A DNA stretch of 64,000 nt, taken from an uncultured Opitutaceae bacterium (GTDB lineage Bacteria; Verrucomicrobiota; Verrucomicrobiia; Opitutales; Opitutaceae). The stretch spans positions 39,174 to 103,173 of the forward strand of contig CAIYUN010000053.1 of assembly GCA_903929355.1 (NCBI GenBank), given 5' to 3'. Of the stretch, positions 11,801 through 19,606 are shown one piece after another (the first letter of the stretch is position 1; each line of letters starts with the position of its first letter). The notes under the pieces were generated by a model. That model worked only from the letters and a program-made list of their open reading frames with translations. It had not been told where the DNA came from and ran no database searches. The translations under genes were made by a program, and so were the position numbers.

Positions 11801-14800
11801 GCGGGAACGGTGATCGACCGCGGCGCGGTGGGGAGCACAACTGTCGCGGGCACGGCGCCGATCCCGCCGGAATAGGTGTAACTGTCCAGCAGAGTGCTCG
11901 TCGCCGCGTTGAAGGTCGCCGCGGTGGACAAATACGTCTGCACCAGCAACGCCGTGCCCGCCGGAATCACCCCAAGGTTCAGGTTGTTCAGCCGGTAAGT
12001 CACGCCGGTGAAGCTGGCGCCGGAGACCACGGTGGTGCCGCCGGCCAGGACCGGGTTGGTCAGCGTCAAGTCCGAGCCCACCACCGTGACGGGGGACGCG
12101 GCGACATTGTTCCCAAGGTTGGCGTCCACCTGGCCGGTGGCGAGCACCACCTGGCTCAGCAGGAAATAGCTGCCCGGCGCGACATTGGGCACCGTCACGT
12201 TGGTCCAACTGAACGCCGTGCTGGAGCTGGGCGCCAGCGAGCCGGCCGGCACACTGGTCTTAAGCAGGGTGGCCGTGCCGTCCAGGGTGGAGGACGCCGA
12301 CAGATACAGATTAAGCGTGTAGCCGCCCGAGTAGGTCGCGGACTGAAGGTTGGCCACGAAGGTCGAAACCGTGCTCAGCGTGGCGTTAATGCCGAGACTG
12401 GTGGTGGCGGTCGTCGGCGAAGTCACGGCAAGATCGGCGGTGCTGATCGTCACCGGCACAGCCAGGACATTGCTGATGGTGCCGGTCCCGAGCGCGCTCT
12501 CCGCCACCGCATTGTTGCCGTTGACCACAAAAAACAGGTTGTAGGCCCCGCCCGGCGTGCCCACCGGCACGTTGATGGTGCGAGGGGCCGTCGGCAACGC
12601 GACCGAAGCCGGCGCGGCCGCGATTCCGCCGGAATAGGTGTAGCTGTCCAGCAGCGTGCTCGTCGCCGTGTTGAAGGTCGCCGCCGTCGACAGGAAGGTC
12701 TGCACCAGCAAACCGGTGCCCGCCGGGATCACGCCCAGGTTCAGGTTGTTCAACTGATAGGTCACCCCGGTGAAGCTGCCCCCGGAACCCGTGGTGGTCC
12801 CGCCGGTCAGGACCGGGTTGGTCAGCGTCAGATCCGAACCCACGATCGTGACCGGGGTGCTGCCGACGTTGTTCGCGGCGCTGCCGTCCACCAGGCCGCC
12901 GGCGAGCACCACCTGGCTCAACAGGAAATAGCTGCCCGGCGCGACATTGGGCACCGTCACGTTGGTCCAGCTGAACGCCGCGCTGGAGCTGGGCGCCAGC
13001 GACCCGGCCTGCACGCTGCTCTGTTGCAGCAGCGTCGCCGTGCCGTCCAGGGTGGAGGAGGCCGACAGGTACAGATTGAGCGTGTAGCCGCCCGAGTAGG
13101 TCAGCGCCGTCACATTTTGCGCGAAGGTCGAGATCGTGGCCAGCGTCGCATTGACGCCGAGGCTGGTGGTCGACGTGGTCGGGGCCGTCACCGCGAGGTC
13201 CGGGGCGCTGATCGTCACCGGCACGGCGAGCACATTGTTGATGACACCGACCCCCAAGGCGCTCTCCGCCACCGCATTGTTGCCGTTGACCACAAAGAAC
13301 AGATTGTAGGCCCCGCCCGGCGTGCCCGCCGGCACGCTGATCGTCCGCGGTGCGGTCGGCAGCGCGACCGAAGCCGGCCCGGCTGCGATCCCGCCCGTGT
13401 AGGTGTAGCTGTCCACCAGCGTGCTGGTCGCAAGGTTGAAGGTCGCCGCGGTCGACAGGTAGGTCTGCACCAACAGGCCGGTGCCCGCGGGGATCACCCC
13501 GGCGTTCAGGTTGTTCAACTGGTAGGTGGCCCCGGTGAAGCTGCCGCCGGGGGCCGTGGTCGTGCCTCCGGTCAGGACCGGGTTGGTCAGCGTCAGGTCC
13601 GTGCCGACAATCGTGACCGGCGTGCTGGCGACGTTGTTCGCGGCGTTGCCGTCCACCAAGCCGCCGGCGAGCACCACCTGGCTCAGCAGGAAATAACTGC
13701 CCGGCGCAACATTGGGCACCGTCACATTGGTCCAACTAAACGCCGCGCTGGAGCTGGGCGCCAGCGATCCGGCCTGCACGCTGCTCTGCTGCAGCAGGGT
13801 CGCCGTACCGTCCAGGGTCGAGGAGGCTGACAGGTAGAGATTGAGCGTGTAGCCGCCCGAGTAGGTCAACGCCACGACATTTTGCGCGAAGGTCGAGACA
13901 CTGGCCACCTTGGCATTAACCCCCAGGCTGGTGGTGGCGGTGGTCGGCGCCGTCACCGCGAGGTCCGCGGCGCTGATGGTCACCGGCACGGTGAGCACAT
14001 TGTTGATGACACCGGCCCCCAGCGCGCTCTCCGCCACCGCATTGTTGCCGTTGACCACAAAGAACAGGTTGTAGGCCCCGCCCGGCGTGCCCGCCGGCAC
14101 GCTGATCGTCCGCGGTGCGGTCGGCAGCGCGACCGAAGCCGGCCCGGCCGCGATCCCGCCCGAGTAAGTGTAGCTGTCCAACAGCGTGCTCGTCGAAGTG
14201 TTGAAACTCGCCGCCGTCGACAAATAAGTCTGCACCAGCAGCCCGGTGCCCGCGGGAACCACCCCGGCGTTCAGGTTGTTCAACTGGTAGCTGGCCCCGG
14301 TGAAACTGCCGCCGGGAGCCGTCGTGGTGCCGCCGGTCAGCACCGGGTTGGTCAGCGTCAGGTCCGTGCCGACGATCGTGACCGGCGTGGCGGCGACGTT
14401 GTTCGTGGGGTTGCCATCGGTCTGGCCGGCCGCCTGCACCACCTGGCTCAGCAGGAAGTAGCTGCCCGGCGTGACATTGGGCACGGTCACATTGGTCCAG
14501 CTGAACGCCGCGCTCGAGTTCGGCGCCAAGGCGCCCGCCTGCACACTGCTCTGCTGCAGCAGCGTCGCCGTGCCGTCCAGCGTCGAGGACGCCGACAAAT
14601 ACAGGTTGAGCGTATAGCCGCTGGAGTAGGTCGCCGACTTGACGTTTTGCGCAAAGGTCGAGACGTTCGCCAGCGTCGCGTTGACCCCGAGGCTGGTGGT
14701 GGTGGTCGTCGGCGCGGTCACCGCCAGGTCCACGGTGCTGATGAACACGGTGGTCGACGCGAAATCAGGCAGGAGGCCGGTCTCAGCCACGGCATTGTCG

Positions 14801-16692
14801 TCGTTGACAGTGTAAAACAACTGGTAGGCGCCGCCGACCACCGACAAAGGGACGGTGAAACTCTGCGCCGGCAGAACCACCGAAGAACTGGCCGCAAGGC
14901 CGCCGCTATAGGTGAACGAGCCGATTTTCAGATCGGCGGCGGTGTGGCTGGACTGGGTGCCCAGCCAGACATTGATCACCAACGGCGTGCCCCCGGCGGA
15001 AACCGCCGGCAGGACCCCCAGGTTGCCATTGCTCAGTGTGGCGGTCACGCCGGTGAAGGTTCCACCGCCGGCGACGGTGGTCGAACCCCCCACCGTCAGA
15101 TTCTGCAAAGTCAGATCCGGCCCGACCAACGTGACGGCCGTCGGTGCACCCGCCACCGGGTTGCCGCCCACCGGGGTGACCTGGGAGATCAACTGATAGG
15201 CCCCCGGGGGCACCCCGGGAATCGCCAGATTGGGCGCCGAGAAGGTGACCGTGGTCGAACCCAGGCCGGCCAGCGGCGTGCTCTGGGTGGACGAGGCGAG
15301 CAGCAGGGAGCCGGAGTCCAGCGACCCATCGCTGGAAAGATAGACACTCACCACATAGCTGGCTGTCTCCGTCGCCGAACCGCTGTTTTGCACAGTGACC
15401 GTGACGGGCTGCGCGATGGCATTGACGCCGAGCGTGACGGACGGCACCGCCGGGGCGCCGGCCGCAAGACTAACCCCGCTGACCAAGGCCAGGCCAAACG
15501 CCGGCGTAAAATTGAGGGTGGAGCTGATGGCGCCATTGCCGAGCTCGCCAAAAGTGTTGTCGCCGACCGCGTAGACCCCGCCGGCGGCGTTGCGGGCGAC
15601 GGTAAAATAATTTCCTCCCGTGATGGCCGCCCATGGCGCCAGCCCGGCCTCCAGGCCCGTGGCCTGGGGCGTCGTGAAGACATTTGCCGTCTGCTGGGAC
15701 ACGGGCAGATCCAACTCGCCGTTGATGTTCAACCCCCAGCTCCAGAGCGCGCCGGTCGAATCAACCGCCAGGCTGTGATACTGGCCCGCCCCGATGGCAG
15801 CCCAAGTCTGGCCGGAGGCAATCTGCGTCGGGGACATCACACTTTGCCCCGAGACACCATTGCCCACCTGGCCCTCGTTGTTGAAGCCCCAGACCCAAAG
15901 CTTCGAGCCCTGCAAGGCGAGCACATGGCCATAGCCGCCCTTGACCTGAGTCCATCCGACCGCCGTGCCCACCTGGATCGGGGTGGTGTAGGTGAAGGAG
16001 AAAGAAGGGGCGCCAAAGGCGATGCCCTGGCCAATTTCACCGAAGCCATTGTCACCCCAGGCCCACAGGGAGCCATCGGTGGCGATGGCGACCACCGCAA
16101 AGGCGGTGGCCGTGACCGCCGTGAAGCGGCGGCTACCGGTGTTCACGAACACGGGCGTGCTGGACGAGGAAGAGTTGCCCTGGCCAAGCTGACCGGAGGT
16201 GCCGCTGCCCCAAGCATAGATGCGCCCATGGTCCGTCCCAATATTCACCAAGGCCACGCTGAAGGCCTGGCCGGCCGCCACCGCCTGGACAAGTGAGCCA
16301 ACGGGCAGGGCAACCTTGACCGGGGAGGAAGAAGCTGTCGTCCCGCCAATGCCCAGCTGGCCGGAGGCGTTGCTGCCCCAGGCCCACAAGTTGGGAGTGG
16401 AGGCGGTGGAGGTGTCAATCGCGAGCGTGAAATCCTGCCCCATGGCCACCGAACTCCAATGGTGGGAACCGGCCACAGGTGCCGGCTGCGACACCGAAGT
16501 CGTGGTCGCCGTGCCCTGGCCAAGCTGGCCCAGCGCATTGTCACCCCAGGTGCGCAGGACGCCGGTGGAATCAATCGAGCCGGCGAAGTCATACCCCGCC
16601 GCGAGCGTATCACCCATCGCCATCGGAGCGAGCAAGACAACGCCCGCGACGAGGCCGAGGCCACGGAGAATCGTGGTGAGCGTGGTTTTCAT
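2806..16692 (-). CDS. giant exported RCC1/CARDB-repeat surface protein
   Basis: A 4628-residue protein, by far the largest gene here. Residues 1-27 form a Sec signal peptide (MKTTLTTILRGLGLVAGVVLL...). Residues ~30-400 contain about seven RCC1-type repeats with WGDN/WGSN and GQLG motifs, expected to fold as a beta-propeller. From ~410 onward come CARDB-type Ig-like domains, including ten and a half near-identical tandem pairs of 254-255 residues (about 650-3315). Then follow more diverged CARDB domains, two paired beta-sandwich domains with SFWW/FIDG-like signatures (~3660-4010), another CARDB, and a C-terminal Fn3-like segment with YVIERA and YIYRIRA. No PEP-CTERM, LPXTG or obvious C-terminal anchor is seen. 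It starts 48 bp after the stop of the upstream secretin gene, in the same direction, so it is probably co-transcribed. Adhesin or cell-surface matrix function is inference. Confidence 0.9.
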   Translation of the reverse strand: MKTTLTTILRGLGLVAGVVLLAPMAMGDTLAAGYDFAGSIDSTGVLRTWGDNALGQLGQGTATTTSVSQPAPVAGSHHWSSVAMGQDFTLAIDTSTASTPNLWAWGSNASGQLGIGGTTASSSPVKVALPVGSLVQAVAAGQAFSVALVNIGTDHGRIYAWGSGTSGQLGQGNSSSSSTPVFVNTGSRRFTAVTATAFAVVAIATDGSLWAWGDNGFGEIGQGIAFGAPSFSFTYTTPIQVGTAVGWTQVKGGYGHVLALQGSKLWVWGFNNEGQVGNGVSGQSVMSPTQIASGQTWAAIGAGQYHSLAVDSTGALWSWGLNINGELDLPVSQQTANVFTTPQATGLEAGLAPWAAITGGNYFTVARNAAGGVYAVGDNTFGELGNGAISSTLNFTPAFGLALVSGVSLAAGAPAVPSVTLGVNAIAQPVTVTVQNSGSATETASYVVSVYLSSDGSLDSGSLLLASSTQSTPLAGLGSTTVTFSAPNLAIPGVPPGAYQLISQVTPVGGNPVAGAPTAVTLVGPDLTLQNLTVGGSTTVAGGGTFTGVTATLSNGNLGVLPAVSAGGTPLVINVWLGTQSSHTAADLKIGSFTYSGGLAASSSVVLPAQSFTVPLSVVGGAYQLFYTVNDDNAVAETGLLPDFASTTVFISTVDLAVTAPTTTTTSLGVNATLANVSTFAQNVKSATYSSGYTLNLYLSASSTLDGTATLLQQSSVQAGALAPNSSAAFSWTNVTVPNVTPGSYFLLSQVVQAAGQTDGNPTNNVAATPVTIVGTDLTLTNPVLTGGTTTAPGGSFTGASYQLNNLNAGVVPAGTGLLVQTYLSTAASFNTSTSTLLDSYTYSGGIAAGPASVALPTAPRTISVPAGTPGGAYNLFFVVNGNNAVAESALGAGVINNVLTVPVTISAADLAVTAPTTATTSLGVNAKVASVSTFAQNVVALTYSGGYTLNLYLSASSTLDGTATLLQQSSVQAGSLAPSSSAAFSWTNVTVPNVAPGSYFLLSQVVLAGGLVDGNAANNVASTPVTIVGTDLTLTNPVLTGGTTTAPGGSFTGATYQLNNLNAGVIPAGTGLLVQTYLSTAATFNLATSTLVDSYTYTGGIAAGPASVALPTAPRTISVPAGTPGGAYNLFFVVNGNNAVAESALGVGVINNVLAVPVTISAPDLAVTAPTTSTTSLGVNATLATISTFAQNVTALTYSGGYTLNLYLSASSTLDGTATLLQQSSVQAGSLAPSSSAAFSWTNVTVPNVAPGSYFLLSQVVLAGGLVDGSAANNVGSTPVTIVGSDLTLTNPVLTGGTTTGSGGSFTGVTYQLNNLNLGVIPAGTGLLVQTFLSTAATFNTATSTLLDSYTYSGGIAAAPASVALPTAPRTINVPVGTPGGAYNLFFVVNGNNAVAESALGTGTISNVLAVPVTISTADLAVTSPTTATTSLGINATLSTVSTFVANLQSATYSGGYTLNLYLSASSTLDGTATLLKTSVPAGSLAPSSSTAFSWTNVTVPNVAPGSYFLLSQVVLATGQVDANLGNNVAASPVTVVGSDLTLTNPVLAGGTTVVSGASFTGVTYRLNNLNLGVIPAGTALLVQTYLSTAATFNAATSTLLDSYTYSGGIGAVPATVVLPTAPRSITVPAGTAGGSYNLFFVVNSNNAVAESALGAGTINNVLAVPVTITAADLAVTAPTTSTSTLGVNASLASVSSFAQNVAAVTYSGGYTLNLYLSASSTLDGTATLLQQSSVQAGSLAPSSSAAFSWTNVTVPNVTPGGYFLLSQVVLAAGQTDGNSANNVASTPITIVGSDLTLTNPVLAGGNTTGAGGSFTGVTYQLNNLNAGVIPAGTPLLVQTYLSTAATFNLATSTLLDSYTYSGGIAAGPASVALPTAPRTIGVPAGTPGGAYNLFFVVNGNSAVAESALAAGTINNVLTVPVTISAPDLAVTAPATSSTSLGVSATLASVSTFAQNVRSVTYSGGYTLNLYLSASSTLDGTATLLQQSSVQAGALAPSSSAAFSWTNVTVPNVAPGSYFLLSQVVLAGGQVDGNSANNVAAAPITIVGSDLTLTNPVLTGGNTTGPGGSFTGVTYQLNNLNLGVIPAGTGLLVQTYLSTAATFNLATSTLLDSYTYSGGIAAGPASVALPTAPRTIGVPVGTPGGAYNLFFVVNANNAVAESALGAGTINHVLTVPVTISTADLSVSAPTTSTTSLGINATLASVSSLAANVKSVAYAGGYTLNLYLSTSSVLDGTATLLQQSSVQAGALAPNSSAAFSWTNVTVPNVAPGSYFLLGQVVLASGQVDGNLANNVASAPVTIVASDLTLTNPVLAGGSTTGPGGSFTGVTYQLNNLNLGVIPAGTGLLVQTFLSTAATFNAATSTLVDSYTYSGGIAAAPALVALPTAPRTIGVPAGTPVGAYNLFFVVNGNSAVAESALGAGTINNVLAVPVTISAPDLAVTSPTTATTSLGINATLASVSTFAQNVKSATYSGGYTLNLYLSASSVLDGTATLLQSSVQAGALAPSSSAAFSWTNVTVPNVAPGGYFLLSQVVLAGGQVDGNSANNVASTPVTIVGSDLTLTNPVLTGGNTTGPGGSFTGVTYQLNNLNAGVIPAGTPLLVQTYLSTAATFNLATSTLVDSYTYSGGIAAGPASVTLPTAPRTITVPAGTPGGAYNLFLVVNANNAVAESALGAGTINNVLTVPVDISAPDLAVSAPATATTSLGVNATLASVSTFAQNVRSVTYSGGYTLNLYLSASATLDGTATLLQSSVQAGSLAPNFSTAISWTNVTVPNVAPGSYFLLSQVVLVGGQVDGNSANNVASTPVTIVGSDLTLTNPVMAGGNLALPGGSFTGVSYQLNNLNAGVIPAGRPLLVQTYLSTAATFNLATSTLVDSYTYSGGIAAGPASVALPTAPRTIGVPAGTPGGAYNLFFVVNANNAVAESALGAGTINNVLTVPVTISSVDLAITAPATSATSLGVSSKLASVTTFAENVGASTYSAGYTLNLYLSASSTLDGTATLLQTATPAGSLAPNSSASFTWTNVTVPNVAPGSYFLLSQIVPAAGQTDGNPANNVASTAVTVVGSDLTLSNPVLAGGTTTNPGGSFTGVTYQLNNLNAGVIPAGTPLLVQTFLSTASTFNATTSILLDSYTYSGGIAAGPATVALPTAPRTITVPAGTAGGAYNLFFVVNGNNAVAQSALGTGTISNVLAVPVTIGAVDLAVTVPTTATTSVGVNGTVGTVSTFVENIGTLPYSAGYTLNLYLSASATLDGTAILLQSSPQAGSLAALGSAAFNWSNVSIPNVAPGGYFLLSQVVLAAGQTDGNPANNVAATPITVVAPAFTVGGFNFPNTTSIGAGGSFGNVTYTLTDTGAGAVPANHNITIQVYLSTTTTFSAAADVLLDQYVYTGGLGAGGSVLLPSPAHGINLPANIANGVYQMLFVVNNDGAVAGAPVSVTAQQVAVGAINASVTAPALANLNLGVNTILPSTSVTVNNLGGFSIPPGTVVNLYLSPNTTVNLGNPLLGSQTISSQIPGGTGRSVTFTGITVPDAGQGPFNLVSQIVLPPGLIDLNPAGNVAATPVTLQRPSMQISNIAVANTINLNLPSPQFSGVTFTLGDTSLGAVPAGTAVLLEVYLATTPTLNPSNQTLLYSTSYVGGLSGVSAANIPAFNIPVPAGTVGGSYYLIFVANRDRNVNESSSVVATGTRQVFLQKTNAPGLALGYGTFSFGGAGQWFSVTDTRTSTGQAFQSPVLAQGQSATITLNVTGPTTVNAPWLIVGGGTDTVGYTVDGSPPAALTSGTLTIGEQYQITNYTAGDSFTNVGAASNATGVTFVATGTTPAVWTHGSSVQPVSTLTGFIPPYQPSVVAVPAGNHVIVWTYTQNSATTTAYARLNLQLPSFIASGDGSWFGVSDPTSPVNNTYAQSPTLQSGQQAALQVGISGPALASFWWRTASVASQDTLSFFIDGQLASLPTTTFFAAASPATISGNTAWANVAFLVGPGTHTLKWVYSQNSQTSTSAGFVAGLQVLSPIPATNTPNSGTNAVQYGAVPPSNIDLAVTNVTAATGTYLLDDAAGTGVLPVSITVTNVGSDFSAVPSWDAADLEIHLSTDTVFGNSDDIDLGSFANLDTVNEGDQVVFQGDIDLPFNVPAGNYYLLVEYGGSSSQSEFTLANNTAVVGPGFNITRAPRLVITNFSGLASNYPYHPQDGVYLTFNLGNIGLADVTPSMPFEVQVSLMAVAAGTFPSTNNGTVIKAYTPVNLSVFLPQVSGEFPNGGTTPITNYLNLPTIRDTLVALGIIPKGTPEDSGPVYANAAALSGYQFYWSVVVDPTNAIVQSSTANVWTFFNPFTLTSVPTELNVGQYFGQAAFGSYVSTESAALSGTSYNAAASPASADGQFTSLITAYATGQSLTGSPQTLFQTTNQNGYPSLTIPPGLTGKYLTQTFDFNVRANDIAIDVQSSPDLVTWSTLVTLSPPYFGTAGAQSLTGVGGLLDNPFVLSVTGNSTSVAQDYLARVTVRDSVPAPTSGSRFMRLNIRPLAAAPAAPGSFQAVFDITTEKSDLSWTGALPTIQDPFSGPGNLIPAGAYVIERASSVTPNNFVVVGQSTTNFFSETLTVSGSYIYRIRAITTGGASAAQTAVEVVPNPP
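6740..14731 (-). repeat. in-gene tandem array, ~10.5 units of 762-765 bp
   Basis: Equivalent bases of successive units lie 762, 762, 765, 765, 765, 762, 765 and 765 bp apart (measured from 7894 to 14005). The 3-bp difference matches one Gln codon present or absent in LLQQSSVQ versus LLQSSVQ. Each unit encodes two CARDB domains: one beginning DLAVTAPTT and containing GGYTLNLYLSASSTLDGTA, the other beginning DLTLTNPVL and containing GVTYQLNNLN. DNA identity between units is visibly high, so the array is prone to unequal recombination and to short-read mis-assembly. Confidence 0.92.
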
Positions 16693-16740
16693 TGGGACCG
16701 GAGGATACGAAGCACAGTCAGAAACGCAATCAATTAGCGA

Positions 16741-18501
16741 TTAGTGCGAATGAACCGCGCCGGAGGAATTTTTGGAGGTGGTGGGAGCCGTCGCGGCCAC
16801 CGGCGGAACCACGGGCTTGGGCAGCGGCACGAAGGGATCGGTGCCGTCGCGGTAGCCGGGCAGATCCTCGCGCTTGATCTCCATCGCGCGCACGTCGTCG
16901 GAGTTGAAAACCTGCTCGATCGGCGCGCCCTCGGCGCTGAGCGTTTTCGCGGTGATAAAGATCAGCAAGTCGGTGGTCAGGGCCGTCGTCCCCTCCGACT
17001 TGAACAAATTGCCCAGCACCGGGATGTCGCCGAGGAGCGGGACCTTGGTCGTGCTTTTGTTGCTGTTTTTGCTCATCAACCCGCCAATGCCCATCGTGTA
17101 GCCGTCCTTGAGGGAGACATTGGTGACGGCCTTCCGGGTGCCGATGATGGGAATGTCCGTCCCGCTGAAAGAAATCGACCCGTTCTTCTGGCTGACCTCG
17201 GGAGCGAGGGTGAGATGAATGAAGCCGCGCGCGTTGACCTGCGGCGTGACCTTGAGAATGACGCCGATGGGCTTAAAGTCAAAACCGCTGACCACATAGG
17301 CGCCGGTCTGCTGGTTGTAGGTGTATTGGGGGATCGGATCCTCCTCGCCCACGTTGATGATCGCCTCCTGGTTGTTCAGGGTCACGACGGTCGGGTTGGA
17401 CACGATCTTGGTGCTGTTGAGCGACTGGAGTGCGCTCAGGACCACGTTGAACTGGGCGGCCGAGAAGACCGCGGTGGTCACCCGCGACACCGCCAGGTTG
17501 TCGGTGATCGAGGCGAGGTTGCCCAAGACCTGCGACACGGTGCCGGTGGTGAGGGTGCCGCTGGTGGTGGTCGTGGTGGAGGTGTTGCCGCTCGTCAGCG
17601 TGTTCGTCGGGGGCCCGCTGCCGGCGCTGAAGGCCGAGGACGAGTTGCTGGTGTTGGTCGTGTTGTTGCCGCTGGTGGGACTGGTGTTGGTGCCGTTGGT
17701 GCCCGTGTTGGTGGTGCCGTTGCTGCCGGTGGTCCCGCTCGTCCGGCTGTAGTTGATGCCGGCCGGGCCGGCCGAGAGTCCGTATCCGCTCAGTGAAGAC
17801 CAGTTGACCCCGAGGTTCCTGACGTTGTTGCCGTCCACCTCGATGAACTTGGACTCGATCATCACCTGGTCCGTGGCCTTGTCGAGCTGGTCGATGAGGC
17901 CGCCGATCTTCTTCATCTCCGAGGTGTGGGCGGTGACAACCAGTGAGTTGGTGCGGGCGTCGATGATCGGCTTGGGGTCCTTGGCATCCAGCAACTGGCT
18001 GACCGTCGGCAGGAGCACCTTCGCCTCGGCGTAGTTGAGCACAAAGATCTGCGTGGTCAGCGGCTCCTGCGCGAGCGTGTCCTGGCTCACGATCTTGATG
18101 ATGTTGCCGTCCTCCACAAACGTGTAGCCGACCGGGGAGAGCACGACCTGGAAAATCTGCCGCCAGGTGACATCGCTCAGCTTGATGGACGCCTTGCCCT
18201 GAAGGGTGTCGGGAATGACAATGTTGAGCTCGAAGAGATCGGCGACGTTGCGGAGGATGGTGCGGATGTCCTCGTCGGCCCAGTCCACCTTGAGGGTGTC
18301 CTTGTCCTTGGTGGCGGGCGTGGCCGGGGCGGCGTCGGGCGCGATGACCACATCGGGCTTCGGCGCGGCGGGCGCGGGGACCGGAGTGACGGCGGCCGCC
18401 GGGGCGGGCGCGGTGGACGCCGGCGTGACGGCGGTTGGGGCCGGCTGGGCGAGCAGCGGGCCGGCGGCGAGGAGAAGGAAGGGCAGAAGGCGCGTGCTCA
18501 T
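16741..18501 (-). CDS. pilQ: PilQ-like secretin (outer-membrane channel)
   Basis: 586 residues. N-terminal signal peptide, then a Pro/Ala-rich linker, an STN/N0-like domain (WADEDIRTILRNVADLFELNIVIPD), an N1-type domain (TQIFVLNYAEAKVLLPTV...IIDARTNSLVVTA), and the secretin barrel domain with VTPQVN, TRKAVTNVSLKDG and PLLGDIPVLGNLFKS. The last of these is the classical C-terminal secretin signature. A Ser/Thr/Asn/Gly-rich insert sits between the N-domains and the barrel (about residues 250-330). It is the last of five overlapping pil genes (ATGA overlap with the upstream gene) and lies directly before the giant gene. It should form the outer-membrane pore of a type IV pilus or related secretion machine. 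Confidence 0.88.
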   Translation of the reverse strand: MSTRLLPFLLLAAGPLLAQPAPTAVTPASTAPAPAAAVTPVPAPAAPKPDVVIAPDAAPATPATKDKDTLKVDWADEDIRTILRNVADLFELNIVIPDTLQGKASIKLSDVTWRQIFQVVLSPVGYTFVEDGNIIKIVSQDTLAQEPLTTQIFVLNYAEAKVLLPTVSQLLDAKDPKPIIDARTNSLVVTAHTSEMKKIGGLIDQLDKATDQVMIESKFIEVDGNNVRNLGVNWSSLSGYGLSAGPAGINYSRTSGTTGSNGTTNTGTNGTNTSPTSGNNTTNTSNSSSAFSAGSGPPTNTLTSGNTSTTTTTSGTLTTGTVSQVLGNLASITDNLAVSRVTTAVFSAAQFNVVLSALQSLNSTKIVSNPTVVTLNNQEAIINVGEEDPIPQYTYNQQTGAYVVSGFDFKPIGVILKVTPQVNARGFIHLTLAPEVSQKNGSISFSGTDIPIIGTRKAVTNVSLKDGYTMGIGGLMSKNSNKSTTKVPLLGDIPVLGNLFKSEGTTALTTDLLIFITAKTLSAEGAPIEQVFNSDDVRAMEIKREDLPGYRDGTDPFVPLPKPVVPPVAATAPTTSKNSSGAVHSH

Positions 18502-19025
18502 GGCTTGCTTGGATTTGAGGGTCCGGCTTTGATGGTCCGGGTGATTTCCTCGGCCCGAAGGCGGAGGGTGAAAGTGCCGTCCTGGATGGCGGTGATCGTC
18601 AGCTCATAGGGCTTGTCCTTGTAGATGATCGGGAGGGTGTCCCCCACCTTGAGCCTTTTCGAGCCAAAGAGCAGCAGGGTCTGGCCCCCGAACACGGCGG
18701 TGCCGCTGGGCGTGATCAGTGGCGCAATGGCCTCGAGGTACTGCCGGTCCAGCGGCTCGGGCGGCGGCGGCGGGGCCGGCGGCGGCGCCGCCGGGTCGGG
18801 CTGGTCGGGGGCGGCCTGGTCCGGCGCCATGGTCGCCGGCAGGGCGAAGGGATCCCGGAGCACCGCCCCCAGCGGCGGCGCGACCTTGGGCTGGAGCAGC
18901 TGTTGGGCGAGGCTCACAAACGCATCCCGTTGCTTGATCGGCTCGAGATCCGACGTCGCGGCCCGCGCCACGCCTCCGGCCAGGAGGGCCAGCAGCAGCA
19001 GGAGGAGGCTGGGGGCGCGTTTCAT
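18498..19025 (-). CDS. pilP: PilP-like periplasmic protein
   Basis: 175 residues: a signal sequence (MKRAPSLLLLLLALLAGG), a Pro-rich linker (~85-105), then a small beta domain (GGQTLLLFGSKRLKVGDTLPIIYKDKPYELTITAI) comparable to the HR-domain fold of PilP/GspC. Family assignment rests mostly on position between PilO-like and PilQ-like genes; the sequence itself is divergent. It overlaps both neighbours by 4 bp (ATGA), which implies translational coupling. PilP normally links the inner-membrane PilNO complex to the secretin. Confidence 0.65.
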   Translation of the reverse strand: MKRAPSLLLLLLALLAGGVARAATSDLEPIKQRDAFVSLAQQLLQPKVAPPLGAVLRDPFALPATMAPDQAAPDQPDPAAPPPAPPPPPEPLDRQYLEAIAPLITPSGTAVFGGQTLLLFGSKRLKVGDTLPIIYKDKPYELTITAIQDGTFTLRLRAEEITRTIKAGPSNPSKP

Positions 19026-19606
19026 GGGGCGGGGAGGGCGAGAAGCTCGAGGTTGAGGACGAGGGTGAGCTTGGTCGAGGTCCTATCCTCCTTGCTGGCG
19101 GGCGCGATCACCGCGCTGAGCTCGCGGCTGAAATGCGCCCCCTGCTCAATGTGGCGCAACAGGTCTACCAGCTGCCGGAAGTCCCCCTGAACCGTGATCG
19201 CGTAGGCATCCGGCAGATAGACCGTCTTGGGCGCCCCCTTGGCCAGGGGCTTGACCACCCCGCCATGATGCAGCCCACCCTGATCCTTCACGCCGGTCTC
19301 GGATTCAATCCGGTAAAAATACTGGAGATTGAGCGAGAGCTCGCGCGGACGCACGGCCCGGACCTGCGCCTCCTTGTTGGCGGCCTGGAGCGCCAGCAGC
19401 TGCGCCGGGAGCTTGCTGGCGTACTCGACATTCTTCCGCAGGCGCTCGTCCTCGTCCTTTTTGTCAGTGTGGGCCTGCGTTTGCTGGTCGAGCGCGTCCG
19501 AGCGCAGATACAGCACCGCCCCCAGCGCGAGGCTGATGCCCACACAGACCACCAGCACCGGCTGCTTCTTGATAAAACTGACGACGTGTCGGGTCTCCAG
19601 GCTCAT
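19022..19606 (-). CDS. pilO: PilO-like inner-membrane assembly protein
   Basis: 194 residues with a short cytoplasmic N-terminus, one membrane helix (PVLVVCVGISLALGAVLYL), a coiled-coil-like charged stretch, then a compact periplasmic domain ending in FRQLVDLLRHIEQG...LVLNLELLALP. This is the topology and ferredoxin-like layout of PilO/GspM. It overlaps the PilN-like gene upstream and the PilP-like gene downstream by 4 bp each. Assignment combines topology and gene order. Confidence 0.7.
   Translation of the reverse strand: MSLETRHVVSFIKKQPVLVVCVGISLALGAVLYLRSDALDQQTQAHTDKKDEDERLRKNVEYASKLPAQLLALQAANKEAQVRAVRPRELSLNLQYFYRIESETGVKDQGGLHHGGVVKPLAKGAPKTVYLPDAYAITVQGDFRQLVDLLRHIEQGAHFSRELSAVIAPASKEDRTSTKLTLVLNLELLALPAP

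Noticed and set aside
6740..14731. Possible CRISPR array because of regular repeats
   Set aside because: Units are 762-765 bp, fully coding in one frame, with no short repeat/spacer structure.
4612..16296. A series of long plus-strand frames opposite the giant gene
   Set aside because: Their products are Arg/Gly/His-rich low-complexity sequences that repeat with the 764-bp period of the real gene; no start context or domain.
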